Assembly: GCA_016293645.1 (NCBI GenBank)
Contig: JAEDDW010000081.1
Location: 1 to 7,908, forward strand
DNA: 7,908 nt
Reading direction: 5' to 3'
Origin: Treponema sp.
GTDB lineage: Bacteria; Spirochaetota; Spirochaetia; Treponematales; Treponemataceae
Part shown: positions 1 through 6,188 of the stretch, in pieces
Position numbering within the stretch: position 1 is the stretch's first letter
Layout of the letters: every line of letters starts with the position of its first letter
Translations under genes and position numbers: made by a program
The notes under the pieces: generated by a model
Told to the model about the DNA's origin: nothing
Databases searched by the model: none
The model's input: only the letters and a program-made list of their open reading frames with translations

Positions 1-23
1 TATATGCAGGATTGCTTAGAAAT

Positions 24-55
24 CCAGGACTGCTGAGCCTGTCGAAGCATCCTGG
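24..55. repeat. Conserved-loop hairpin downstream of pepT
   Basis: Arms CCAGGA-(C)-TGCT and AGCA-TCCTGG pair around the 11-nt loop GAGCCTGTCGA at 35-45. The loop is the exact reverse complement of the loop of the hairpin at 3594-3628, although the stems are unrelated. It lies 26 bases past the pepT stop. No U-run follows it on the minus strand, so it is at best a weak transcription stop; an interspersed palindromic repeat is the better description. Confidence 0.7.
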
Positions 56-80
56 GACATATGCTATATACAGAGCTGCT

Positions 81-1229
81 TTATTTTGTTGCAAGCTGAA
101 TCAAAATCTGACAGGCCTTACACATTTCATCAAGGCTTGCCCACTCGTCGCGGCTGTGGAAATTATGACCGCCAGTAAAAATATTCGGTGTCGGGATTCC
201 CATTTCTGTCAGACGGCTTCCATCTGTTCCGCCTCGGATCGGAACGAATTTCGGCTCAACACCTGCGGCTTTATATGCGGCGATAAGATTTTCCACAACC
301 TCAGGAGCTTCATCCATTTTTTCTTTCATATTCAGATACTGCTGAGTGTGGGTGACTTTTGCCATTCCGCCAAAAGATGCAGCCGTACTGCGGGCAAGCA
401 TTTCAACTATTTCACGGCGGTTTTCCATTTCCTTAAGGTCAAAGTCCCTAAGGAACAGAACGACCTTTGCTTTTTCAATGGAACCTTCCACAGACATGGG
501 AGCATAGAACCCCTGGTATCCGTCAGTTGTCTCCGGCCGTTCCGTGCGCGGAAGATTTTCAAGGAAATTTGAGGCCATGCTTACGGCGTTGACCATAACT
601 CCACGGGCAGTTCCCGTATGGCAGGCAACTCCGGTGAATTCTATTTCAGATTTCCATGCGTTGAAACATTCGATCTCAAGCTCACCAAGAGATCCGCCGT
701 CGACGGTGTATGCGCATCTGGATTTAAGAAGCCCAAGCGGAACCTTGTCCATGCCATGACCAGTTTCTTCATCAGGTGAGAAAATCACTTCAATCCCGCA
801 GTGCTTTGTTTCCGGATGACTTTTAAAATATTCAAGGGCAGTCATGATTTCCGCAACACCGGCTTTGTCATCCGCACCCAGCAAAGTTGTTCCGTCTGAA
901 CGGATGATTGTGTCTCCGTTTTCCTCGGCAATCTGCGGATTCACGTTGAGGCCGCTGACTTCATCCACAGTGTCGATATGGGCAAGCAGACAGATTGATT
1001 TTTCATCTCCATCATTCGCCGGCAGAAAACCATAGGTGTAGCAGTGTTCCGTAGTCTGTACATTCTCAAGACCAAGGGACTTCAATTCTTCGCAGAGAAT
1101 TTTTGCCATCTCAAACTGCTGGGGTGTACTTGGAATTACGCCTTCATCAGCTTTGTTGCTGTCGCTCTGACTGTAGGCCTTTACATATTTTATGAAACGA
1201 TTTAAAAGAGAATTTCTGATGTTTTCCAT
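81..1229 (-). CDS. pepT: Peptidase T (tripeptide aminopeptidase)
   Basis: Cytoplasmic dizinc aminopeptidase of the M20B family that removes the N-terminal residue of tripeptides. The 382-residue product shows the family's metal and catalytic motifs in order: AHIDTV (His84, Asp86), LLGADDKAG (Asp120), PDEETG (Glu154, Glu155), YTVDGG (Asp177), CHTGTARGVMVNA (His204), IRGGTDGSRL (332-340) and FTGGHNFHSRDEW (His358). It is shorter than the roughly 408-residue E. coli PepT, mainly because a segment between NVNPQI (95-100) and the TTLLGADDKAG region is missing; no key residue is lost. ATG at 1229 is the first start that fits the family N-terminus. No Shine-Dalgarno sequence precedes it, and a good promoter ends six bases before the ATG, which suggests leaderless translation. 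It lies 80 bp after the HD-GYP gene but probably has its own transcript. The identification is secure. Confidence 0.96.
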   Translation of the reverse strand: MENIRNSLLNRFIKYVKAYSQSDSNKADEGVIPSTPQQFEMAKILCEELKSLGLENVQTTEHCYTYGFLPANDGDEKSICLLAHIDTVDEVSGLNVNPQIAEENGDTIIRSDGTTLLGADDKAGVAEIMTALEYFKSHPETKHCGIEVIFSPDEETGHGMDKVPLGLLKSRCAYTVDGGSLGELEIECFNAWKSEIEFTGVACHTGTARGVMVNAVSMASNFLENLPRTERPETTDGYQGFYAPMSVEGSIEKAKVVLFLRDFDLKEMENRREIVEMLARSTAASFGGMAKVTHTQQYLNMKEKMDEAPEVVENLIAAYKAAGVEPKFVPIRGGTDGSRLTEMGIPTPNIFTGGHNFHSRDEWASLDEMCKACQILIQLATK

Positions 1230-1235
1230 TGGAAC

Positions 1236-1264
1236 ATGATAAATTTAAAATGCCAAAATTTCAA
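1236..1264 (-). promoter_or_regulatory. Sigma70-like promoter of pepT
   Basis: Read on the minus strand: TTGAAA (1264-1259), a 17-bp spacer, and TATCAT (1241-1236), each matching the consensus hexamer at 5 of 6 positions. Only six bases (GTTCCA) separate the -10 box from the pepT ATG, so the expected transcription start falls on or beside the A of the ATG. Positional inference only. Confidence 0.6.
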
Positions 1265-1309
1265 TTTATACGCTGCTGAACTGAAGGCAGCTTTCAAAGC
1301 GACGGCAGG

Positions 1310-2113
1310 CTAGACGATTTTTTTCAGGCAGTCAAAATATTCCGGAGAATAATTCTGGGAGTATCCTTCAAGTTCCTTGAGTGCATTCTCACGCGTAAAA
1401 ACTTTTCTGTAGGATCTTCGGCTGACAAGGGAAACATAGGATTCAGCAACACGGATCATCTGCGCAACCTGTGGAATTTCATCCGCCTTGAGACTTTCAG
1501 GATAGCCGGAACCATTAAAGTTCTCATGATGGAACATGGCAGCTTCAAAAAAAAGGCTGCGGATTTCTTCCGGAACAAAAAGCAGATGTTCATAGCTGTT
1601 CATGATATGGGCCCGCAGAGTTTTCCTCTCACCCGGCGAAAGAACTTCCGCATGGAAAAAAATTGCGTTTACATCAAGAAAACCGACATCATAAACCATG
1701 GCAGCACATGTATAAAGAATCGCGGTCTTTATCTCAAATTTGTAGAAGGCACTCATCTTCCATATGATCTGGCTCACAAGCTTTGAGTTGTTTTTTCTGT
1801 TGGTGTGGAAATCGATTTTCGCACCAAGAATGACACAGTCAAGAATAAGTTTCCTGATGGACTTTTTTTCTTCTTCATTGCATTCAAGATTGTCTATGGA
1901 CTTGAGTACATTGAGATTCTTCAAATACCTCTCAGACTGTTTCAGGACAACAAGACGTGTCAAAACATAGATCAAGACCGACACTACAAGAACCACCAGG
2001 GAACCAAGAAATGCGATCCTTAAAATTGAGATGATTATGCTTGCGGAAATTCCAGGAAAAAGATCCTCAAGAAACGGAATCACTTCCCTGGCAATTTCAT
2101 CCCTTTCACTCAT
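1310..2113 (-). CDS. Membrane-anchored degenerate HD-GYP domain protein
   Basis: A 267-residue protein with one predicted transmembrane helix near the N-terminus (about 30-52, rich in L, V and I), a linker, and a C-terminal HD-GYP-like domain (about 85-265). HD-GYP domains normally hydrolyse cyclic di-GMP. The HHExxxGxGYP signature is clear (His195, His196, Glu197, Gly203, Tyr204, Pro205), as is His169. The defining HD pair, however, is Tyr141-Asp142 in VYDVG, the Asp of DGxGYP is Asn200, and the usual VAD is VAE (222-224). Loss of a metal ligand suggests weak or no phosphodiesterase activity, perhaps a sensing or scaffold role; that is inference. ATG at 2113 is preferred over an in-frame TTG at 2119; the Shine-Dalgarno sequence is weak (GGAA, six bases upstream). 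It starts 12 bases after pflA ends, so the two are probably cotranscribed. No sensor domain or GGDEF is visible. Confidence 0.85.
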   Translation of the reverse strand: MSERDEIAREVIPFLEDLFPGISASIIISILRIAFLGSLVVLVVSVLIYVLTRLVVLKQSERYLKNLNVLKSIDNLECNEEEKKSIRKLILDCVILGAKIDFHTNRKNNSKLVSQIIWKMSAFYKFEIKTAILYTCAAMVYDVGFLDVNAIFFHAEVLSPGERKTLRAHIMNSYEHLLFVPEEIRSLFFEAAMFHHENFNGSGYPESLKADEIPQVAQMIRVAESYVSLVSRRSYRKVFTRENALKELEGYSQNYSPEYFDCLKKIV

Positions 2114-2125
2114 AGACAATTCCGT

Positions 2126-2869
2126 TCAGGAACACCAGGCGTCATATTTTTCACACTCAAGGATTTCCTTCGCCTTCTTTACGCTTTCGGCAGTAGGGCT
2201 TTCAAGATCCTTAAGGGCATATTCAATTCCAAGATCCTTGTATTTAACCGCACCAAGTCCATGATACGGAAGAATTTCCACACGTTGAACGTTTGAAAGG
2301 GTACGGATGAAGTCACGGGTTTTGACAAGGTATTCTTCCTTGTCCGTGATTCCAGGAACAAGAACATGGCGAATCCAGATCGGCTTTTTGATTTCATCAA
2401 GGTAGGCAAACATCTCGCGAATGTTCTTACCGCTCTGCCCCGTAAGCTTTACGTGCTCGTCTTCATCGATGTGTTTGATGTCCATGAGGAGTGTGTCTGT
2501 AACTTCCATAAGCTTCTGGAATTTTTCAAACCACTCGCCTTCCTTTGTGAATGGTGCGCCGGAAGTATCGATGCATGTGTTGATTCCACGCTGCTTTGCC
2601 TTTGTAAAAAGCTCAAGAAGAAAATCCAGCTGGAACAATGGCTCGCCACCGCTTACAGTAATTCCGCCCTTGCTGCCCCAGTAGCTCTTGCAGCTTTCGG
2701 CCTCATCAAGAAGCTGTTCTGCAGTATAATCCTTTCCATCAGCAAGATTCCATGAGTCAGGATTATGACAGTACTTGCAGCGAAGAGGACAACCTGCAAA
2801 GAAAATGATGAAGCGAACACCAGGTCCGTCTACACTGCCAAAAGATTCAAGCTGAAATACTTTACCCAT
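2126..2869 (-). CDS. pflA: Pyruvate formate-lyase activating enzyme (radical SAM)
   Basis: Cytoplasmic radical S-adenosylmethionine enzyme that abstracts a hydrogen from the glycyl site of pyruvate formate-lyase and so activates anaerobic pyruvate cleavage to formate and acetyl-CoA. The 247-residue product matches the E. coli enzyme (about 246) in length. It begins with the family hallmark ESFGSVDGPGVRF (8-20) and carries the 4Fe-4S motif CPLRCKYC (Cys27, Cys31, Cys34) followed by HNPDSW. The SAM-contacting SGGEPL is at 73-78, and MDIKH and ILPYHGLG lie further on. It has no extra ferredoxin-like cluster insert, so it is the PFL type and not a larger glycyl-radical activase. The ATG at 2869 follows GGAGG (2881-2877) by seven bases, which decides it over an upstream TTG at 2890. 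Its partner pflB is about 5 kb upstream. The HD-GYP gene follows 12 bases downstream. Confidence 0.96.
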   Translation of the reverse strand: MGKVFQLESFGSVDGPGVRFIIFFAGCPLRCKYCHNPDSWNLADGKDYTAEQLLDEAESCKSYWGSKGGITVSGGEPLFQLDFLLELFTKAKQRGINTCIDTSGAPFTKEGEWFEKFQKLMEVTDTLLMDIKHIDEDEHVKLTGQSGKNIREMFAYLDEIKKPIWIRHVLVPGITDKEEYLVKTRDFIRTLSNVQRVEILPYHGLGAVKYKDLGIEYALKDLESPTAESVKKAKEILECEKYDAWCS

Positions 2870-2908
2870 AAAAAGGCCTCCAATACACAATTCTTTTCTA
2901 TCGGTTTA

Positions 2909-2937
2909 ATAATAGAAAATAGTTGCAAAATTGTGAA
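2909..2937 (-). promoter_or_regulatory. Sigma70-like promoter of pflA
   Basis: Minus strand: TTCACA (2937-2932), a 17-bp spacer, TATTAT (2914-2909); both hexamers match consensus at 5 of 6 positions. The predicted start near 2902 leaves a leader of about 33 bases carrying the GGAGG ribosome site at 2881-2877. The promoter lies just inside the end of the miniature repeat at 2957-3103, so pflA need not depend on read-through from pflB. Confidence 0.6.
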
Positions 2938-2956
2938 GTCTCTATGAAAACAAAAA

Positions 2957-3103
2957 GGGGCTGTCCAATAAGTATTCATGCCAGGGTCATTGCATATGGC
3001 GGCGGAGCTTCCATAAAGCCGCAATGTCGAAATGCCCGATACCACTATATGTGGTGGTTTCGACTAAGCTCAACCACCCTGAGATTACTTTTGGGACAGC
3101 CCC
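2957..3103 (+). mobile_element. Miniature inverted-repeat element, copy 1 (147 bp)
   Basis: Non-coding element bounded by imperfect terminal inverted repeats. The left end starts GGGGCTGTCC and the right end reads GGGGCTGTCC on the other strand; over 21 bases 18 match. Inside are a hairpin with arms GGTGGTT and AACCACC around TCGACTAAGCTC (3053-3078), and a second stem GGGTCATT / AATGCCC (2984-3037). The loop of the second stem is enlarged by roughly 28 bases relative to copy 2 and can itself fold (GCGGC / GCCGC). It aligns in the same orientation with 3529-3649: GTCATTG, TGTCGAAATG and GGTGGTTTCGAC are shared. No transposase and no clear target-site duplication are visible. GGGGCTGTCCC-type ends resemble insertion-sequence ends, so a non-autonomous element is likely. 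Confidence 0.65.
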
Positions 3104-3137
3104 GGGAGAGCAACCTACGCCATTACACTGGAACTAT

Positions 3138-3461
3138 TCATTTCTTTGTAAAATAACCATCATTGCAGTCTGCACCAGCAAGTCTGCTTGTATCAAAGCT
3201 GCACAGATCCAGTTTTGCCAAAGCATAACAGTTGCAGAACATATAGGACATATCTGTAACAAAAGAAGTATCAATACCGCTAAAATCAACGCTCTTTAGG
3301 GAATAGCAGTTGGAGAACATAATCGTTAATTTCTTCAGGAGCACCAATCCTAAAGTCCTGTTTCTTCATACTGCCGGAACCACCGTTTGAATCAAAAGAA
3401 ACAGTGTATGTTGAAGCAGCATTTGCTATTATTTGTATCAATACAAATAAAAAAGCCTCAT
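3138..3461 (-). pseudogene. Broken BspA-like surface protein gene (InlB-type and DUF285 repeats)
   Basis: Remnant of a secreted leucine-rich-repeat protein. ATG at 3461 opens MRLFYLY and stops at once. Adding one T to the six-T run at 3454-3449 gives MRLFLFVLIQIIANAAS, a plausible short signal peptide, continuing into TYTVSFDSNGGSGSM, the start of an InlB/Listeria-Bacteroides (Flg_new) repeat. That frame ends near 3300. From about 3340 a second frame reads MFSNCYSLKSVDFSGIDTSF and then VTDMSYMFCNCYALAKLDL, typical DUF285 repeats, and stops at 3138. The InlB repeat is cut short where the DUF285 repeat begins out of frame, so an internal deletion plus a frameshift is likely. The remnant sits between the two miniature elements. 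It is very unlikely to make a functional protein unless the T-run varies and the downstream break is bypassed. Confidence 0.75.
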
Positions 3462-3528
3462 TTGAAGCAAAATACCTTCAAGCGCATCTCACTTCATTAT
3501 CACTTTTTTATTATTTACAATGAAAAAA

Positions 3529-3649
3529 GGGACGTCCAGCAAGCATTTATGTTAGAAGTCATTGAACTTGTCGAAATGACCCCTAACACACTACCTACGG
3601 TGGTTTCGACAGGCTCAACCACCGTAGGACATACTCTCAGGACATCCCC
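3529..3649 (+). mobile_element. Miniature inverted-repeat element, copy 2 (121 bp)
   Basis: Second copy of the element at 2957-3103, in the same orientation. Ends are GGGACGTCC on the left and GGGGATGTCC (other strand) on the right. It contains two strong hairpins. At 3550-3588, TGTTAG..GTCATT pairs with AATGAC..CTAACA around the loop GAACTTGTCGA. At 3594-3628, a perfect 12-bp stem CCTACGGTGGTT / AACCACCGTAGG encloses TCGACAGGCTC. It begins 29 bases past the lipoprotein stop and is flanked by A6 on the left and T4 on the right, so on the minus strand the whole structure ends in a run of six Ts and could act as the lipoprotein terminator. No coding capacity. Confidence 0.65.
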
Positions 3650-3678
3650 TTTTCTGTTAAATCTACTTTCAATAGATA

Positions 3679-6045
3679 TTAGTTAGCACCAGTTAATGAT
3701 GCAGGAGTAAATATTACATTCTGTGCCTTTTCCTTAGATGCAACAACAATATAGCTATATGAAGCATTTGTGCTTACATTAGGATCTGTGAATGTGTAAT
3801 CAATATAGTCCACATAAGCAACATTTTCTGTTTCAACAGAACCATTAACCAACTTATTAATTGACCGAGAAACAGTTTTTGGAGATGGAGCTGCACTGAT
3901 AGAAAGCTTTTCATATACAAGTTCTGTCAAACTGTCAGAAAGTGTAGCACGGTACAATGTGTAATTGATATCGTCTGAAGTTTCAGCATCTGTATAACCA
4001 ACAACCAATCCATCAAGGAGGTCTCCTGCTGAACCATAAACAGCAGTAAGATTCTGAGTATCCTTTTTAAATGTAACTTCTACATTTGAAGATGCAACAC
4101 CTGATGTCGCAAACGAAGCTGTAACAAGTGGTTTTGTCTCATAGATTGTAACAGTTTCTGCTGTATCAATCTTAATGTAACTGACAGCAGTAGAGTTAGA
4201 AACCTTGTTTGCATTGTTTGTCTTAACAACCTTGTATGCATATACACTGTCTTCAACATTATCCTGCTTTACAACACCCTTGTATGTAACTGTTGTCTGT
4301 GTAGGATCATATACTCCATTAGACTTCATTGCTACTGTTCCAACATTTACCCAATTTTCTGTGTCAGCAACAAATGTGATTGTTCCGTTGGTCATATCAG
4401 TCTTAACGCTAGAATATGTTCTGTAAAGTTCGTATGTGTAATTTTCAACTGAATCAGAAGCAATATCAATATCATCAGAAACGTTAATAATGATATCATT
4501 TTCGATTACTCTCTGAGAAGATGGAGTAGCATTAGTGCGAGAATCATCGTATGCAGCAAGTGAAAGTTCTGGTGCAGAAACTGTAGCATCATCTACTGTT
4601 ACAGCTCTAGAAATCTTGTAGATAGATTCCTTACCTTCTTCGCTAACCTTTACGCAGAGGTATGTCTTACCAACAGGTACGTTAGCAGAGTAGTTGTAGT
4701 ACTTCATTGCAGTTGTATCACCTTCAACCTTCCATCCTTCGAGCTTTTCTGTGAAGTCACTTGCCTTTGGAGTTGTGTTTTCAAGCGTGTCACCCTTCTT
4801 AACTGTGAGAACACGTGCTTCGAATGTCTGATTTACGTTATCAAGTGTAACTGTCCACTTGATGTCGTTTTCAAGCTTGTCTGCATCAAGTGTTGATGGT
4901 GTACCTGCAGGATCTATTGTTATTGTTGTCTTGGCAAGTGTTGCTGCATCTACTTCCTTTGTACCATACTTAGCACCAAACTTTGTTCCGTCTGTGAGGA
5001 CAACTGCATATGTATATTTCTTTGTGCTGTCTTCGATTGGATCATCAACAACATAAGAATCGTCGCTGAGGGCCTTTACAGGAGCTGCTACAGCTACATA
5101 ATCTGTACCAAATGACTTTCTGTATACCTTGTAAAGTTCTGTACCAGCCTTAGCACCATTATCAAGACTACCTGGTGTAAATACAACACGAATATTCTTC
5201 TTTGCTGTGTCAGTATAACCAGCTGATGTAATATCTGTATCTTCAACACCATCACCAAGTCTTTCGTATGTTACTGTACCAGCCTTAATGTAATCTACAG
5301 TTGCGAAGTAACCATTCTTTGAAACTGCCTTTACCCATACTGTCTGTGTACCTGCACTAGCAAGATTATCTGCTGTAACTGGGAGAACAGAATCATTTAC
5401 GATTGTATCTTTATTTGCAGACCAAGATTCAACCTGAGTTACATCGTATTCATTACCCTCTACAGAAGTAACAGCATATGTCAAATATGCCTTTGCATTG
5501 AAAGCAACGCGAAGCTGTGCATTATCATTGTAGATTTCAATATTATCAGCGCTGATCTTCTTGCTGTCATCGATTGTCTTAGGCTTCTTTCCGTCGTATC
5601 CGTCTTCATAAGCAGCAAGGTTCAATGCTGATGTAGAAGCTGGTGGGAGGATACCTGTTACAGTAGCCTTTCCTGTAGCACTGTCAAATGTTACAACTTT
5701 GCGAGTAGAAACATTACCGCGAGCCATAACTTCATAGGTATAGCTAACGTTGTTCTGAACATCAGTATCTACATAGCAAACATTTACACCAACCTGAACA
5801 ATGTCCTTGTCTGTAGCTTTACCAGTTTCATAGCGGTAAACTTCATACTTTTCAGCACCTGGAACTACGTCCCAAGATACAAGGTTAACTCCAGGATAAG
5901 CCTTTGCTGTTACCGATGGAGCCTTCAAGTTGATTACTGTGTCAACTCTTCCGTCATAATCACTGCTACCGTCGCTACAAGAAGCGAGGAGCAATGCAGA
6001 AGCAATAGTCAAAAGACCTGTTGCCTTCAAAAAGCATTTTTTCAT
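3679..6045 (-). CDS. Large surface lipoprotein with fibronectin-III-like modules
   Basis: A 788-residue predicted lipoprotein. MKKCFLKATG leads a hydrophobic stretch ending in LLLASC, so signal peptidase II should cleave before Cys23 and the protein should be membrane-anchored, probably exposed at the outer surface or in the periplasm. The remainder is Thr-, Val-, Asp- and Ala-rich beta-sandwich sequence. The clearest fibronectin-III-like module is at 42-130 (VNLVSWDVVPGAEKYEVYRY, later YTYEVMARG). Weaker copies of the YxVYR...YxYxV pattern occur at about 285-350, 515-625 and 655-770. LNLAAYEDG (141-149) and LSLAAYDDS (495-502) mark a possible internal duplication. No catalytic motif is visible; adhesion or polymer binding is only a guess. 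ATG at 6045 is chosen over upstream in-frame starts because AAAGGAG lies eight bases before it and the signal peptide begins there. It has its own promoter 74-96 bases upstream. Confidence 0.85.
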   Translation of the reverse strand: MKKCFLKATGLLTIASALLLASCSDGSSDYDGRVDTVINLKAPSVTAKAYPGVNLVSWDVVPGAEKYEVYRYETGKATDKDIVQVGVNVCYVDTDVQNNVSYTYEVMARGNVSTRKVVTFDSATGKATVTGILPPASTSALNLAAYEDGYDGKKPKTIDDSKKISADNIEIYNDNAQLRVAFNAKAYLTYAVTSVEGNEYDVTQVESWSANKDTIVNDSVLPVTADNLASAGTQTVWVKAVSKNGYFATVDYIKAGTVTYERLGDGVEDTDITSAGYTDTAKKNIRVVFTPGSLDNGAKAGTELYKVYRKSFGTDYVAVAAPVKALSDDSYVVDDPIEDSTKKYTYAVVLTDGTKFGAKYGTKEVDAATLAKTTITIDPAGTPSTLDADKLENDIKWTVTLDNVNQTFEARVLTVKKGDTLENTTPKASDFTEKLEGWKVEGDTTAMKYYNYSANVPVGKTYLCVKVSEEGKESIYKISRAVTVDDATVSAPELSLAAYDDSRTNATPSSQRVIENDIIINVSDDIDIASDSVENYTYELYRTYSSVKTDMTNGTITFVADTENWVNVGTVAMKSNGVYDPTQTTVTYKGVVKQDNVEDSVYAYKVVKTNNANKVSNSTAVSYIKIDTAETVTIYETKPLVTASFATSGVASSNVEVTFKKDTQNLTAVYGSAGDLLDGLVVGYTDAETSDDINYTLYRATLSDSLTELVYEKLSISAAPSPKTVSRSINKLVNGSVETENVAYVDYIDYTFTDPNVSTNASYSYIVVASKEKAQNVIFTPASLTGAN

Positions 6046-6082
6046 AATGCCGTCTCCTTTCCTTAAGAATTTTGATATCCCC

Positions 6083-6111
6083 ATGTTACCATTAATCAAC
6101 CAAATATGCAA
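6083..6111 (-). promoter_or_regulatory. Promoter of the lipoprotein gene
   Basis: Minus strand: TTGCAT (6111-6106), a 17-bp spacer, TAACAT (6088-6083), preceded by TGG, which fits an extended -10 (TGn). The predicted start near 6076 leaves a leader of about 30 bases with AAAGGAG at 6060-6054. The A-tract repeat array abuts the -35 side and could act as an UP element or bend. Confidence 0.55.
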
Positions 6112-6114
6112 CAA

Positions 6115-6177
6115 TTTTCTAATAAATTTCTAATAAATTTCTAATTTTTCTAATTTTTCTAATTTTTCTAATTTTTT
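6115..6177. repeat. AT-rich tandem repeat with phased A-tracts
   Basis: CTAAT recurs at 6119, 6130, 6141, 6150, 6159 and 6168, that is at spacings of 11, 11, 9, 9 and 9 bases. On the minus strand this is a 9-bp unit AAAAATTAG followed by an 11-bp unit AAATTTATTAG. A/T runs repeated about once per helical turn are the classic pattern of intrinsically bent DNA. The array occupies nearly all of the gap between the ATPase gene and the lipoprotein promoter. No terminator hairpin is seen here. Confidence 0.85.
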
Positions 6178-6188
6178 CCGATTCAAAG

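Noticed and set aside
12..572. Plus-strand open frame of 186 codons over the pepT 3' half
   Set aside because: It is the antisense of pepT, whose M20 motifs are intact. The plus frame has no ribosome site and no recognisable domain, and it starts inside a hairpin.
1272..1291. Hairpin GCTGC / GCAGC as a terminator after the HD-GYP gene
   Set aside because: Only five base pairs, and no U-run follows on the minus strand.
2366..2755. Plus-strand open frame of 129 codons over pflA
   Set aside because: Shadow of pflA, whose radical SAM motifs are complete; the product looks like no known family.
2957..3649. CRISPR array
   Set aside because: Only two long related units of different length, with no regularly spaced short repeats, spacers or cas genes.
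3387..3686. Plus-strand open frame of 99 codons over the pseudogene and miniature element 2
   Set aside because: It runs through the element's hairpins and overlaps the pseudogene and lipoprotein ends, with no supporting ribosome site or family match.
6046..6114. Longer lipoprotein start at 6114 or 6084
   Set aside because: These starts lie upstream of or within the promoter and would bury the signal peptide; the ATG at 6045 has a strong ribosome site and a clean lipoprotein leader.
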